From positions 310,001 to 374,000 of the forward strand of contig NZ_FPKO01000007.1 of the NCBI RefSeq assembly GCF_900119385.1: a DNA stretch of 64,000 bases, in the 5' to 3' direction. The notes beneath the pieces are model-generated. The model was not told the DNA's origin, did not search any database, and worked only from the letters and a program-made list of their open reading frames with translations. Positions 25,698-33,800 of the stretch are shown here, piece by piece (position 1 is the stretch's first letter; each line of letters begins with the position of its first letter). The position numbers and the translations under genes were made by a program. Origin of the DNA: Thermophilibacter mediterraneus. Its GTDB lineage: Bacteria; Actinomycetota; Coriobacteriia; Coriobacteriales; Atopobiaceae.

Positions 25698-27482
25698 ATG
25701 TCACACACGTACGCACGCGGCGCCGTCCGCGCCGGCGTCGCCGCCGCCGTCGCGGCGCTCGCGCTCGGCCTCGGGGCGACGGTCGCCCCCGCGCCCGCCC
25801 GGGCGCTCGAGGTCGTCGCCGACTCCTCGCTGCCCGGCAGCATCGACTCGTCGGTCCCCGATGACGCGACGCTCATCTCGCAGGACTACGCGCGCCTCTC
25901 CACGGGTGAGGTCGTGAGCGTGTCCGACGGCTCGCGGGTGAGCGACGCCGACGTCCTCGGCACCGCCGCGACGCCGCCCGACCCGCTCGGCGCCTCCGAC
26001 GGCGAGCGCTTCGAGCAGCTCTCGGTGGGGGAGGCCCGCGCCGAGCTCTCGGAGGGAGGGGCCAGCCTCCTGGCGCAGCGCCTCGGCGGCAACGAGTACG
26101 GGGCCTACTGGGGCACGTATCGCGACGAGCCCGCGTTCTACATGGCCGACGGCTCGATGTTCGTCTGCGAGGCGCAGGGCATCATCGACGTCTCGGAGTG
26201 GAACTACAACATCGACTGGGAGGCCGCCGTCGCCGACGGCGTCCAGGGCGCCATCATCAGGGTCGGCTTCGGCACCACGCGCCTCGACTACTACGCCGAG
26301 AGGAACATCGCGGAGTGCAAGCGCCTCGGGATCCCCTTCGGCGTCTACATCTACTCGTACGCCGAGGAGCCCGCAGACGGCGCCGCGGAGGGCCAGCAGG
26401 TCGTGGCGTGGCTGAGGGAGCTCGGCGTCGAGCCCGGCGACCTCTCGCTGCCCGTGTTCTACGACCTCGAGCGCTGGACGTGGACCGGCCACACCCCGCC
26501 CACCGACCCCGCCGTCTACGAGGGCATCGTGCGCGCCTGGATGGCCGAGGTCGAGGCCGCGGGCTACGCGGACGCCGGCGTCTACTCGTACACCAACTAC
26601 CTCTACGGGCCGCTCGACTCCGACTACATCCACGAGCACACCCTGTGGGCGGCCCAGTACGGCTCCAGCCTCGCGTTCACGGACTTCTCGAGCAACTTCC
26701 GCGGGTGGCAGTACACGAGCTCCGGCGCGGTCGACGGCTTCCCGGGCAGGGTCGACCTCAACGCGTTCGGCAACGCGACGTGGGCCGGGGACGACGAGGG
26801 CGATGCCGACCTGAACGGCGGCTCCGACGGCGCGGGCGGCGACGCCACGCCGGACGAGGGCGAGGACGACGAGAACGACGGCGCCGCGGGGGACGACGGC
26901 GAGGGCGGCGACGCCGCGGACGAGCCCCACACCCCCGAGAACTGCCCGTCCGCCGGCTTCGAGGACGTGGCGTACGACGCGTGGTACCACGACGGCGTCG
27001 ACTGGGCCATCACCAACGGCGTCTTCGGCGGCTACGGTGACGGCGGGGCCGAGTTCGGGCCCATCAAAGTGATCACCCGCGCCGAGATGGCCCAGGCGCT
27101 CTGGAACCAGGCGGGCCGCCCGGCGTCCGACGCCGACCTCTCCGGGTTCTCGGACGTCGACGCGAGCGGCTGGTACGCGGAGGCGATCTCCTGGTGCCTC
27201 GAGCAGGGGTACTTCACCGGCTACGGAACCACCTTCGGCACCGAGCGCCAGATCTCGCGCGAGGAGGCGGCCACGGTCCTGTGGCGCCTCTCCGGGATGT
27301 CCGCCGCCGGCGGCGACCTCTCGTCCTACTCCGACGCGTCCGCGGTCTCCGAGTATGCGACGGACGCCATGGCCTGGGCCGTGGGGGCCAGGGTCATCAC
27401 GGGCAAGGGGGGCGTCTCCCTCGACCCGCAGGGCACCTGCACCCGCGGAGAGGTCGCGACCATGCTGATGCGCATGTCGTGA
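25698..27482 (+). CDS. Secreted GH25 muramidase with C-terminal SLH repeats
   Basis: The 594-residue exported protein has a signal peptide (VAAAVAALALGLGATVAPAPARA), an N-terminal region without a clear match (about 40-155), then a GH25 lysozyme domain (about 158-355). That domain has IIDVSEWN with Asp163 and the catalytic YDLER with Asp256 and Glu258. An Asp/Gly/Glu-rich linker follows (about 365-415), then three S-layer homology repeats (AGFEDVAYDAWYHDGVDWAI, FSDVDASGWYAEAISWCLE, YSDASAVSEYATDAMAWAV). It should cleave peptidoglycan between MurNAc and GlcNAc while bound to the cell wall. The start follows GAGAGGTGG. Confidence 0.93.
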   Translation: MSHTYARGAVRAGVAAAVAALALGLGATVAPAPARALEVVADSSLPGSIDSSVPDDATLISQDYARLSTGEVVSVSDGSRVSDADVLGTAATPPDPLGASDGERFEQLSVGEARAELSEGGASLLAQRLGGNEYGAYWGTYRDEPAFYMADGSMFVCEAQGIIDVSEWNYNIDWEAAVADGVQGAIIRVGFGTTRLDYYAERNIAECKRLGIPFGVYIYSYAEEPADGAAEGQQVVAWLRELGVEPGDLSLPVFYDLERWTWTGHTPPTDPAVYEGIVRAWMAEVEAAGYADAGVYSYTNYLYGPLDSDYIHEHTLWAAQYGSSLAFTDFSSNFRGWQYTSSGAVDGFPGRVDLNAFGNATWAGDDEGDADLNGGSDGAGGDATPDEGEDDENDGAAGDDGEGGDAADEPHTPENCPSAGFEDVAYDAWYHDGVDWAITNGVFGGYGDGGAEFGPIKVITRAEMAQALWNQAGRPASDADLSGFSDVDASGWYAEAISWCLEQGYFTGYGTTFGTERQISREEAATVLWRLSGMSAAGGDLSSYSDASAVSEYATDAMAWAVGARVITGKGGVSLDPQGTCTRGEVATMLMRMS

Positions 27483-27503
27483 TGCGCATGTCGTGACGCG
27501 CTC

Positions 27504-27530
27504 GTCCCGCCCCGGCGTCCGGGGCGGGAC
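27504..27530. terminator. Bidirectional stem-loop between convergent genes
   Basis: GTCCCGCCCCGG (27504-27515) and CCGGGGCGGGAC (27519-27530) form a perfect 12-base stem with a CGT loop. It lies between the muramidase stop and the stop of the minus-strand hydrolase fusion, and could end both. Confidence 0.65.
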
Positions 27531-27539
27531 CTGGGCGCC

Positions 27540-29030
27540 CTAGAGGCGCATCTCCCACAGGTTGGACCATCCGGGCAGCGGCAGCCCCGGGTAGGGGAGC
27601 CACACCGGGCGGTGCCGCGTGAAGCCGAGGCTGGCGTAGAGGCAGTTCCCGGGGACGTTCGCCACGTTGGTGTTGAGCCGCGCCGAGCGGGCCCCCAGCT
27701 CGCGGCTCGCGAGCAGTCCCGCGCAGACGAGCGCGTCGCCGACCCCGCGCCCGCGCGCGGCGGGGTCGGCGGCCAGAAGGTGCCAGCCCGCGACGTCCTT
27801 CTCGCCCAGCCCCTCCCAGCTGGGGCCGCCGAGGCCCGAGCCGTGGCCGGGCGCGCCGCCGTCCCCCATGTGGGCGTCGCGGTTCACGGCGACCGCCCCG
27901 AGCAGCTCGGCGTCGTCGCTCGGGGTGCCCCCGCTCACGGACGACGCCTCGAACGCGCCCCAGTAGGCCCCGGAGGCGAGGAGCTCTCGGGCCATGCCCG
28001 CGGGGGGCCAGACGTCGCGGACCCAGCCAGAGGTCCCGGGCTCGGCGGCAACGCGCTCGTACAGCGCGTCCAGCCGCTCGGCCCACAGCCCCTCCACCGG
28101 GACGCGGCACACGGCGAGGCCCTCCGGCACGCGCGCCGCGCGAGCCGGGTGCCGCACGTCGTTTCTCTCCACCGTCGCCAGCAGCTCGCGCGCCACGGCG
28201 CCAGGAGCCATCTTGGGCAGGTTGTGGTCTATGCCGGGCTCGACCACCTTGGTCGCGCCGGGGATCGCCGACACGATGCGGTCCGTCTCCTCGGGCAGGA
28301 TCTCGTCGAACTCTCCCACCATCACGGTCACCGGGCAGTTCACGGTCGCGAGCGACGCCGCCTCGATGCGGGGGTTCTCGACCATGAGCTGGAGGAGCTC
28401 GGCGATGCGCGCCGACTCGGCGGGGGAGGGGACCGGCGTGCCGTCCTCGAGCGTCGCCCCCTCCCAGCCCTGCTCCGCCCAGCGGCGGTTCTCCGCGGCG
28501 GCGAACGCCATCCAGTCCGTGTCCTCCCTCGGCAGCCCCGCGGGCGTGAGGTTGGCGCCGAGCGCCGTGAGGCTCAGCACGTGCGCCCCCCAGTCGCGCG
28601 CGAGCAGGAGCCCGAGGATGCCCCCGTCCGAGAAGCCGAGCACGTGGACCTGAGGCGCGCCGAGGCGCGCGCACGCCTCCACGGCGTCAGCCGCCATGAG
28701 CTCGTAGGTGAGCTGGTCGGTGCCGCGCGTGCTCGCGCCCTGCGCGCGCGAGTCGAGGGCGATCACCGGGCGCCCGCTCGCGCACACGGCGTCGATCACG
28801 GGGCCGAAGATGCCGTGCTCCTCGCCGTTGCCGTGGAGCATCAGCACCGGGGGGACGGCGAGGTCCAGTCCAAACGGCGCGCCCGGCGCGTCGGTCACGC
28901 CGGCCGGCGCGTAGGTCCACGCCACGATGACGGCGCCGTCGGGCATGGGGCACTCCACGCGCGCGGCGAGCGGGGTCGCGGGCAGCGCGTAGGGGCGCGG
29001 CACGTGCACGGGCGGGAAGCTGACGGGCAT
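27540..29030 (-). CDS. Fusion of an alpha/beta hydrolase with a GNAT acetyltransferase
   Basis: 496 residues from the ATG at 29030, which follows GGAGCCACC. Residues about 25-285 form an alpha/beta hydrolase: oxyanion segment LMLHGNGEEHG, nucleophile elbow GFSDGG, acid in GEFDEILP and His in GIDHNLP, so the catalytic triad looks intact. Residues about 300-496 form a GNAT domain with AARGRGVGDALV and the typical NVPGNCLYASLGF end. Both halves are complete. The pairing suggests deacylation and acetylation chemistry on related small molecules, but no substrate is evident. It is a single gene with stem-loops at both ends. Confidence 0.85.
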   Translation of the reverse strand: MPVSFPPVHVPRPYALPATPLAARVECPMPDGAVIVAWTYAPAGVTDAPGAPFGLDLAVPPVLMLHGNGEEHGIFGPVIDAVCASGRPVIALDSRAQGASTRGTDQLTYELMAADAVEACARLGAPQVHVLGFSDGGILGLLLARDWGAHVLSLTALGANLTPAGLPREDTDWMAFAAAENRRWAEQGWEGATLEDGTPVPSPAESARIAELLQLMVENPRIEAASLATVNCPVTVMVGEFDEILPEETDRIVSAIPGATKVVEPGIDHNLPKMAPGAVARELLATVERNDVRHPARAARVPEGLAVCRVPVEGLWAERLDALYERVAAEPGTSGWVRDVWPPAGMARELLASGAYWGAFEASSVSGGTPSDDAELLGAVAVNRDAHMGDGGAPGHGSGLGGPSWEGLGEKDVAGWHLLAADPAARGRGVGDALVCAGLLASRELGARSARLNTNVANVPGNCLYASLGFTRHRPVWLPYPGLPLPGWSNLWEMRL

Positions 29031-29105
29031 GGTGGCTCCATTCTGTCGGGCGCGAGGCTCTTCTCGCTGCGGGCCGTAGGCGCGGGGCGACACTTCGTGC
29101 GCCGA

Positions 29106-29187
29106 AAGCGTCGTCTTTCTCCTACAGATACCAAATGTAGGAGCAAAGCGACGCTTCCACCAAGAAAAACGTCGCCTTGCTCCTACG
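29106..29187. repeat. Three-arm repeat able to form alternative hairpins
   Basis: CGTCGTCTTTCTCCTACA (29109-29126), its inverted partner TGTAGGAGCAAAGCGACG (29136-29153) and a second direct copy CGTCGCCTTGCTCCTACG (29170-29187). The middle arm can pair with either neighbour over 17-20 bases, so the two stems exclude each other. It lies downstream of metG and upstream of the hydrolase fusion on the minus strand. Confidence 0.65.
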
Positions 29188-29226
29188 GTCGTCGAGTGCG
29201 GGGTGGTCGCGTCGATGGCCGCGCCG

Positions 29227-31248
29227 CTACCTGCCCTTCACCTGCGACGGGTGCCTCTCGAAGAAGTCGAAGCGCGGCGGCAGGGGGACGATGGCGTGCT
29301 CCTCGGGCGCCTCGCCGAGCGTCGCGGCGAGCTCGACGGGACCCTCGAAGGCGTGCTCCCAGCTGAAGAACAGCTCGGGCGAGAACCCCATGTGCTCGCA
29401 GATCGCCTCGCAGCCGCGGGGCACGGCGGGGTGCATGAGCAGCGCCGTCGTGCGCAGCGCGACGAACGCGTCGGCGAGGGCGGCTTCATAGGCGGCGTCG
29501 TCGCCCTTGGCGGCCTTGCTCGCGTCGTCCCAGCGCTTGTTGGCCGCGCGCGCGAACTCCTCGGCGACGCCGAGCGCCCCGTGGGCGTCGAACTCGTAGG
29601 CCCTCCGCTCGAAGGCGAGCGTCGCCTCGCGGGCGCAGGACACGGCCTGCTCGCTCGGCGCCGCGACGGGCAGGTGCGCGCCGCAGACGTTCGCCGCCCC
29701 GTAGAAGCAGCTGCGCGCCAGGCGGTTGAAGATGTTGGTCAGAAACGCCGACTCCTTGAGGGCGGGGTCCACCACGCGCGGGTCGTCGCGCACGAGGACG
29801 TCCTCGCCGGTGGCCTTGTCCTTGTGGGAGACGGACGTGTCGAAGGCCTTGGGGTTGAAGCTCACGGCCTTCTGGTCGAGGCCGAGGCTCAGCCAGTGCG
29901 CGCGGAGCTGCTCGGGGGTGTAGCGCTCCAGCAGCTCCGCCGCCATCGGCGGCGCGATCTTGCCGGAGCTCGAGGCCTTCTTGTTCATGAAGAGGATGTG
30001 GTAGTTGGCGACGGGCACGTCCTGCGTGAGGCCCCAGTCGAGCGCCTCCCAGAGCGCGGGCTGGGCCACGCAGTAGAAGTAGATGTTGTCCTGCCCGATG
30101 AACTGGTAGACGCGCGCCTCGTCGGAGCACCACCAGTCGCGCCAGTCCGCGGACGAGTAGCGCCCCTCCGGGGCGAGGGAGAGCGCGGTCTGCGTGAAGG
30201 AGATGGGGGCCCAGAGGCTCTCCGGCCAGCACCACACCGTGAGGCCGCTCGTGCCCTCGAGCTCGGGCGCCGCGACGCCCCAGTCGATGTTGCCGGTGAT
30301 GCGGAACGGCAGCAGGCACTTGCCCGTGCGGAAGCGCACGCCGGCGGCGTCGAGCGCCTCGCGCGCCTCGTCGCGCGCCTCCCAGCCGTCAAAGGTGAGC
30401 GAGAAGGACTGCTGGCCCTTCTCCGCCTCCGTCAGCGTGTGGGCGGGCAGGCTCCCCGCCACGGCGTCGTAGGCGTCGCGGAACTTGTTCTGCACGTAGA
30501 TGACGGGGTCGACGAGGCTCTCGCGGACGGTCTTGGTCACGATCGCGCGGACCTGCGGGTCGAGGTCCCACTCGTCCATGAGGCGCTCGAGCTCCTCGCG
30601 GAAGGCGGGCAGGTCGAAGTACCAGTTGTCCACCGGGCGCAGCTCGGGGGTGGTGCCGGTGAGCTGCGAGACGGGCGCGATGAGCTCCTCGGGGTCGAAC
30701 TGGTGGCCGAGGTCGCACTCGTCGGCGTATGCCTTCTCCGACTTGCAGCCGCGCACCGGGCAGCGGCCCTGGACCTGGCGGCCGTTCAGGAAGGTTCCCG
30801 CCTCGACGTCGAAGAACTGGCGCGTGGTGCGCCGCTTGAGGTAGCCGCGCTCGTGGAGCCGCCGGATGAGCTCGTCGCTGAGGCGGGCGTGCACCTCGCG
30901 CGCGGGCTCGAGCCCGGAGCCGCCGAACAGGTCGAGCGAGATGCCGTACGCGTCGAGCGCGGCCTTCTGGGCGTCGTGGTTGGCGCTGACGTAGTCCACG
31001 ATGGTGCCCTCGTAGCCCTCGTTCTCGACCTTCTTCCGGAAGCCCTCGGCGATGGGCGAGCCGTAGCAGTCCGTGCCGGAGACGAACAGCACGTTCTCGC
31101 GCCCGATGCGGTCGCGCAGGAAGCGGGCGAAGAAGTCGGCGGGGACGAAGACGCCGCCGATGTGGCCGAAGTGCAGGTTCTTGTTGCCGTAGGGCATGCC
31201 GCCGGTGATGACGGCGCGCTTGGGGAAGCTCGGTCGGGTGTCGGGCAT
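29227..31248 (-). CDS. metG: Methionyl-tRNA synthetase (class I), with altered KMSKS motif
   Basis: The 673-residue cytoplasmic class I aminoacyl-tRNA synthetase is closest in pattern to MetRS: VITGGMPYGNKNLHFGHIGG (HIGH motif at 26-32), GTDCYGSPI, a zinc knuckle with Cys pairs near CPVRGC and ADECDLGHQF, and DNWYFDLPAFR. The second catalytic loop reads NKKASSSGK (KASSS at 424-428) where KMSKS or KFSKS is expected. There is no C-terminal tRNA-binding EMAP domain. The ATG follows AAGGAG. Whether this is the sole MetRS or a paralogue cannot be told from one window. Confidence 0.85.
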   Translation of the reverse strand: MPDTRPSFPKRAVITGGMPYGNKNLHFGHIGGVFVPADFFARFLRDRIGRENVLFVSGTDCYGSPIAEGFRKKVENEGYEGTIVDYVSANHDAQKAALDAYGISLDLFGGSGLEPAREVHARLSDELIRRLHERGYLKRRTTRQFFDVEAGTFLNGRQVQGRCPVRGCKSEKAYADECDLGHQFDPEELIAPVSQLTGTTPELRPVDNWYFDLPAFREELERLMDEWDLDPQVRAIVTKTVRESLVDPVIYVQNKFRDAYDAVAGSLPAHTLTEAEKGQQSFSLTFDGWEARDEAREALDAAGVRFRTGKCLLPFRITGNIDWGVAAPELEGTSGLTVWCWPESLWAPISFTQTALSLAPEGRYSSADWRDWWCSDEARVYQFIGQDNIYFYCVAQPALWEALDWGLTQDVPVANYHILFMNKKASSSGKIAPPMAAELLERYTPEQLRAHWLSLGLDQKAVSFNPKAFDTSVSHKDKATGEDVLVRDDPRVVDPALKESAFLTNIFNRLARSCFYGAANVCGAHLPVAAPSEQAVSCAREATLAFERRAYEFDAHGALGVAEEFARAANKRWDDASKAAKGDDAAYEAALADAFVALRTTALLMHPAVPRGCEAICEHMGFSPELFFSWEHAFEGPVELAATLGEAPEEHAIVPLPPRFDFFERHPSQVKGR

Positions 31249-31305
31249 GTGGGCTCCTTATGAGACGACTGCAACCGTACCATTTTGGCACGTATCCGCA
31301 TGGGG

Positions 31306-31317
31306 TACCATTGCCAC
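31306..31317 (+). promoter_or_regulatory. -10 element placed for a leaderless transcript
   Basis: TACCAT (31306-31311), six bases, then the ATG at 31318, and no Shine-Dalgarno. This is the same geometry as at 3956-3968. Confidence 0.45.
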
Positions 31318-31866
31318 ATGCAAAAGATAGCCGACATGGACGTTCTGGGCGACGTCGGGCTGCAGCGGCGGGTCCTGCGACTCTCGTTGGCGATCGCGGG
31401 CGTGACGCTGGTCGCGACCGTCCTCGTCGGCGTGCTCGCGGGCGGCGGCGAGGTCCTCTCCGTCTGGTGGTGGGTCTGCCTCGCCGCGGGTTGCCTCGCG
31501 CCCCTGCCCGTCCACGAGCTCGTCCACGGCGCCGCGTTCAAGCTGCTCTGCCCCGGCTGCCGCGTGTCGTTTGGCTTTCAGGACTCGTTTCTCTACACCA
31601 AGACCGACGGCGCCGTCGCCACGCGCGGGCGCATGGTGGTCGTGCTGCTCGCCCCCGCCGCCCTCGTGACGGCCGCCGTGGCGGCGGTGGCGCTCATCGC
31701 GGGACGTCCCGTGCTCGCCGTCCTTCTCTCCGGGCTGCACCTGGCGGGGTGCGCGGGCGACCTCGTCATGGCCGCGTCCGCGCTCGCCGAGCCGCGCTGC
31801 ACGCACGTGCGCGACACCGACGTCGGCATCGAGCTGCTCGAGGGCGCCCGGGCCCCTCGCTCGTGA
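31318..31866 (+). CDS. DUF3267 family membrane zincin-like protein
   Basis: The 182-residue protein has about four membrane helices (28-48, 52-68, 105-125, 130-155). The second helix ends in LPVHELVHGAAFKLL, the HExxH-like motif of the DUF3267 family, which is related in fold to site-2-type membrane proteases. The start at MQKIADM is preferred because TACCAT is six bases upstream and no ribosome site is present for it or the upstream ATG. It is divergent from metG (about 70 bases shared). Confidence 0.8.
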   Translation: MQKIADMDVLGDVGLQRRVLRLSLAIAGVTLVATVLVGVLAGGGEVLSVWWWVCLAAGCLAPLPVHELVHGAAFKLLCPGCRVSFGFQDSFLYTKTDGAVATRGRMVVVLLAPAALVTAAVAAVALIAGRPVLAVLLSGLHLAGCAGDLVMAASALAEPRCTHVRDTDVGIELLEGARAPRS

Positions 31867-31918
31867 GGCGCCGGGCGCGGCGCGGGTCCCCTCCCGAGCC
31901 CCCCGGTCGACCGGCGGC

Positions 31919-31924
31919 CTATAC
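31919..31924 (+). promoter_or_regulatory. -10 element upstream of queH
   Basis: TATACT at 31919-31924 is a near-consensus -10 in a very GC-rich gap, about 70 bases upstream of the queH ATG. No clear -35 is seen. Confidence 0.4.
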
Positions 31925-31993
31925 TGTCCTCGTCCTGTCACTGATGCCAGCGGCGCGCCGTCCCCGGGCGCGCCCGGAAATGGAGCTGGGACC

Positions 31994-32590
31994 ATGACCC
32001 CGCTGCTGCTGCACGCGTGCTGCGGCCCGTGCTCGCTCGAGCCGGTGAGGCTGCTGCGCGAGGAGGGCTTCGAGCCCACGATCTGCTGGACCAACCCCAA
32101 CATCCAGCCGCTCTCGGAGCACGCGCGCCGGCTCGACACGCTGCGCGCGTGGGCGGCGGACGTCGCGCACGTCGAGGTCGTCGTCGCGGGGGACGACCGC
32201 CCGGCGTGGGAGCGCGCCGCCGCCCCTGCCGGGTTCGACCGCGAGCGTCGCTGCCGCGCCTGCTACGCGCTGCGCCTCGCGCAGGCCTGCCGCGTGGGCC
32301 GCGACCTCGGCTTCGAGTACGTCTCCACGACGCTCGCCGTCTCCCCCTACCAGCTCTTTGACGCCTGCGGCGAGATCTTGCGCGCGGTGGCGCCCCGCTT
32401 TGGCCTCGAGCCGGTCTGGCGCGACTTCAGGCCGTACTACCCCGAGGCCACCCGCGAGTCGCGCGAGCTGGGCATGTACCGCCAGAACTACTGCGGGTGC
32501 CGGTTCTCGGCCGCGGAGGCGGCGATGGAGCGCCATGAGGCGCGCGACGCCCGCAAGCGCGCCAGGCGGGCCGCCCGGTCGGCGGGGTAG
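31994..32590 (+). CDS. queH: Epoxyqueuosine reductase QueH
   Basis: 198 residues. The DUF208/QueH pattern is clear: LLLHACCGPC (Cys9, Cys10, Cys13), CWTNPNIQP, CRACY (Cys87, Cys90), STTLAVSPYQ and NYCGC (Cys167, Cys169). QueH reduces epoxyqueuosine in tRNA to queuosine, replacing the cobalamin enzyme QueG. queA and tgt lie within 6 kb on the same strand, so the last three steps of the pathway cluster here. Confidence 0.94.
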   Translation: MTPLLLHACCGPCSLEPVRLLREEGFEPTICWTNPNIQPLSEHARRLDTLRAWAADVAHVEVVVAGDDRPAWERAAAPAGFDRERRCRACYALRLAQACRVGRDLGFEYVSTTLAVSPYQLFDACGEILRAVAPRFGLEPVWRDFRPYYPEATRESRELGMYRQNYCGCRFSAAEAAMERHEARDARKRARRAARSAG

Positions 32591-32732
32591 CCGTCGCCGT
32601 CCTCCCGCGCGCGGCCCGTCCCCCACTTGTAAGGATTTGACAAGCCCGTCGCGACGCAGCCGCCCTTCTCGCCCGTTTGGGATACCGTGGGAGGGCCCGC
32701 GATTCCCGAAGCGACGAAGGACGGTGTGAACG

Positions 32733-33707
32733 ATGATCGAGTGCCTGATGACCGGCGCCAACGGAGCCATGGAGAGAGTGGAGGCCCCGTGTCCGGGGTG
32801 CTGGGTCAACGTCGTCGCGCCCACGCCGGAGGAGCGCGCGTGGCTCGAGACCGAGGTCGGCGTGCTCCCCGAGTTCCTCCGCTCGGCGCTCGACGACGAG
32901 GAGACCTCGCGCCTCGACTACGACGAGGACGAGCGGCAGATCTTCGTCATCGTTGACTACCCCGTGGTGGGGGAGGACGGCGCCGGCGTGCGCGCCCAGA
33001 GCCCGCTGCAGTACGACACGATGCCGCTCACCATGGTCTTTCTTCCCGAGCGGGGCATGTTCGTGACCGTGAGCATCCTCGAGAACGAGGTCGTCTCCGA
33101 CCTCGCCGGGGGGCGCGTGCGCAACGTCGACACCCGCTACCGGACGCGCTTCCTGCTGCAGATGCTGCTCCACGTCTCGCAGCTCTACCTCGTCTACCTG
33201 CGCCGCATCGACCGGCTCTCGTCGAACACCGAGGCGAAGCTCCACGCGTCGGTCAGAAACGAGGAGCTCATCCAGATGCTCAACCTCGAGAAGTCGCTCG
33301 TGTACTTCTCGACGTCGCTCAAGTCCGACGAGGTGACGCTCAACAAGATCGCCCAGGGGCGCGTCATCCCGCTCTACGAGGACGACCAGGACCTGCTCGA
33401 GGACGTGCTCGTCGAGATTCACCAGGCGATCGAGATGGCCAACATCTACTCGAACACGCTCTCCGGCACCATGGACGCCTTCGCGAGCATCATCTCGAAC
33501 AACCTCAACATCGTGATGAAGGTGCTCTCGGTCATCACCATCGTCATGGCGATCCCCAACATCGTCTTCGGGTTCTACGGCATGAACGTGGACCTGCCCT
33601 TCGACGGCGTGCCGCTGCTCGACAACTGGGCGTTCCCCCTGCTCCTCGCCGCGGTGTGCTGCCTGGTCGCCGCCCTCATCTTCAAGCGGAAGGGCATGTG
33701 GCACTAG
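32733..33707 (+). CDS. corA: CorA family divalent cation transporter
   Basis: The 324-residue protein has a large N-terminal cytoplasmic alpha/beta domain and long helices (residues 1-260), then two membrane helices near the C-terminus separated by the selectivity motif YGMNV (GMN). The basic end FKRKGMWH matches the family rule. It probably takes up magnesium or a related divalent ion as a pentamer. The ATG at 32733 is used; ACGAAGGACGG upstream is a fair ribosome site. Confidence 0.94.
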   Translation: MIECLMTGANGAMERVEAPCPGCWVNVVAPTPEERAWLETEVGVLPEFLRSALDDEETSRLDYDEDERQIFVIVDYPVVGEDGAGVRAQSPLQYDTMPLTMVFLPERGMFVTVSILENEVVSDLAGGRVRNVDTRYRTRFLLQMLLHVSQLYLVYLRRIDRLSSNTEAKLHASVRNEELIQMLNLEKSLVYFSTSLKSDEVTLNKIAQGRVIPLYEDDQDLLEDVLVEIHQAIEMANIYSNTLSGTMDAFASIISNNLNIVMKVLSVITIVMAIPNIVFGFYGMNVDLPFDGVPLLDNWAFPLLLAAVCCLVAALIFKRKGMWH

Positions 33708-33762
33708 GCGGCCCTCCCGCGTGCCGGGCCGCGGCGAGCGGGTGGGTCGTCCTCGGGGACGT

Positions 33763-33768
33763 GCTATC
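33763..33768 (+). promoter_or_regulatory. -10-like element upstream of queA
   Basis: TATCGT lies about 33 bases before the queA ATG, followed by a strong ribosome site GAGGAGGAA. No clear -35 is visible. Confidence 0.3.
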
Positions 33769-33800
33769 GTAGTGCGCTGGAAACCCGAGGAGGAACCTTC

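Noticed and set aside
27468-27496. 15-base tandem duplication ATGCGCATGTCGTG around the muramidase stop
   Set aside because: A small local duplication that changes nothing in the protein; no sign of function.
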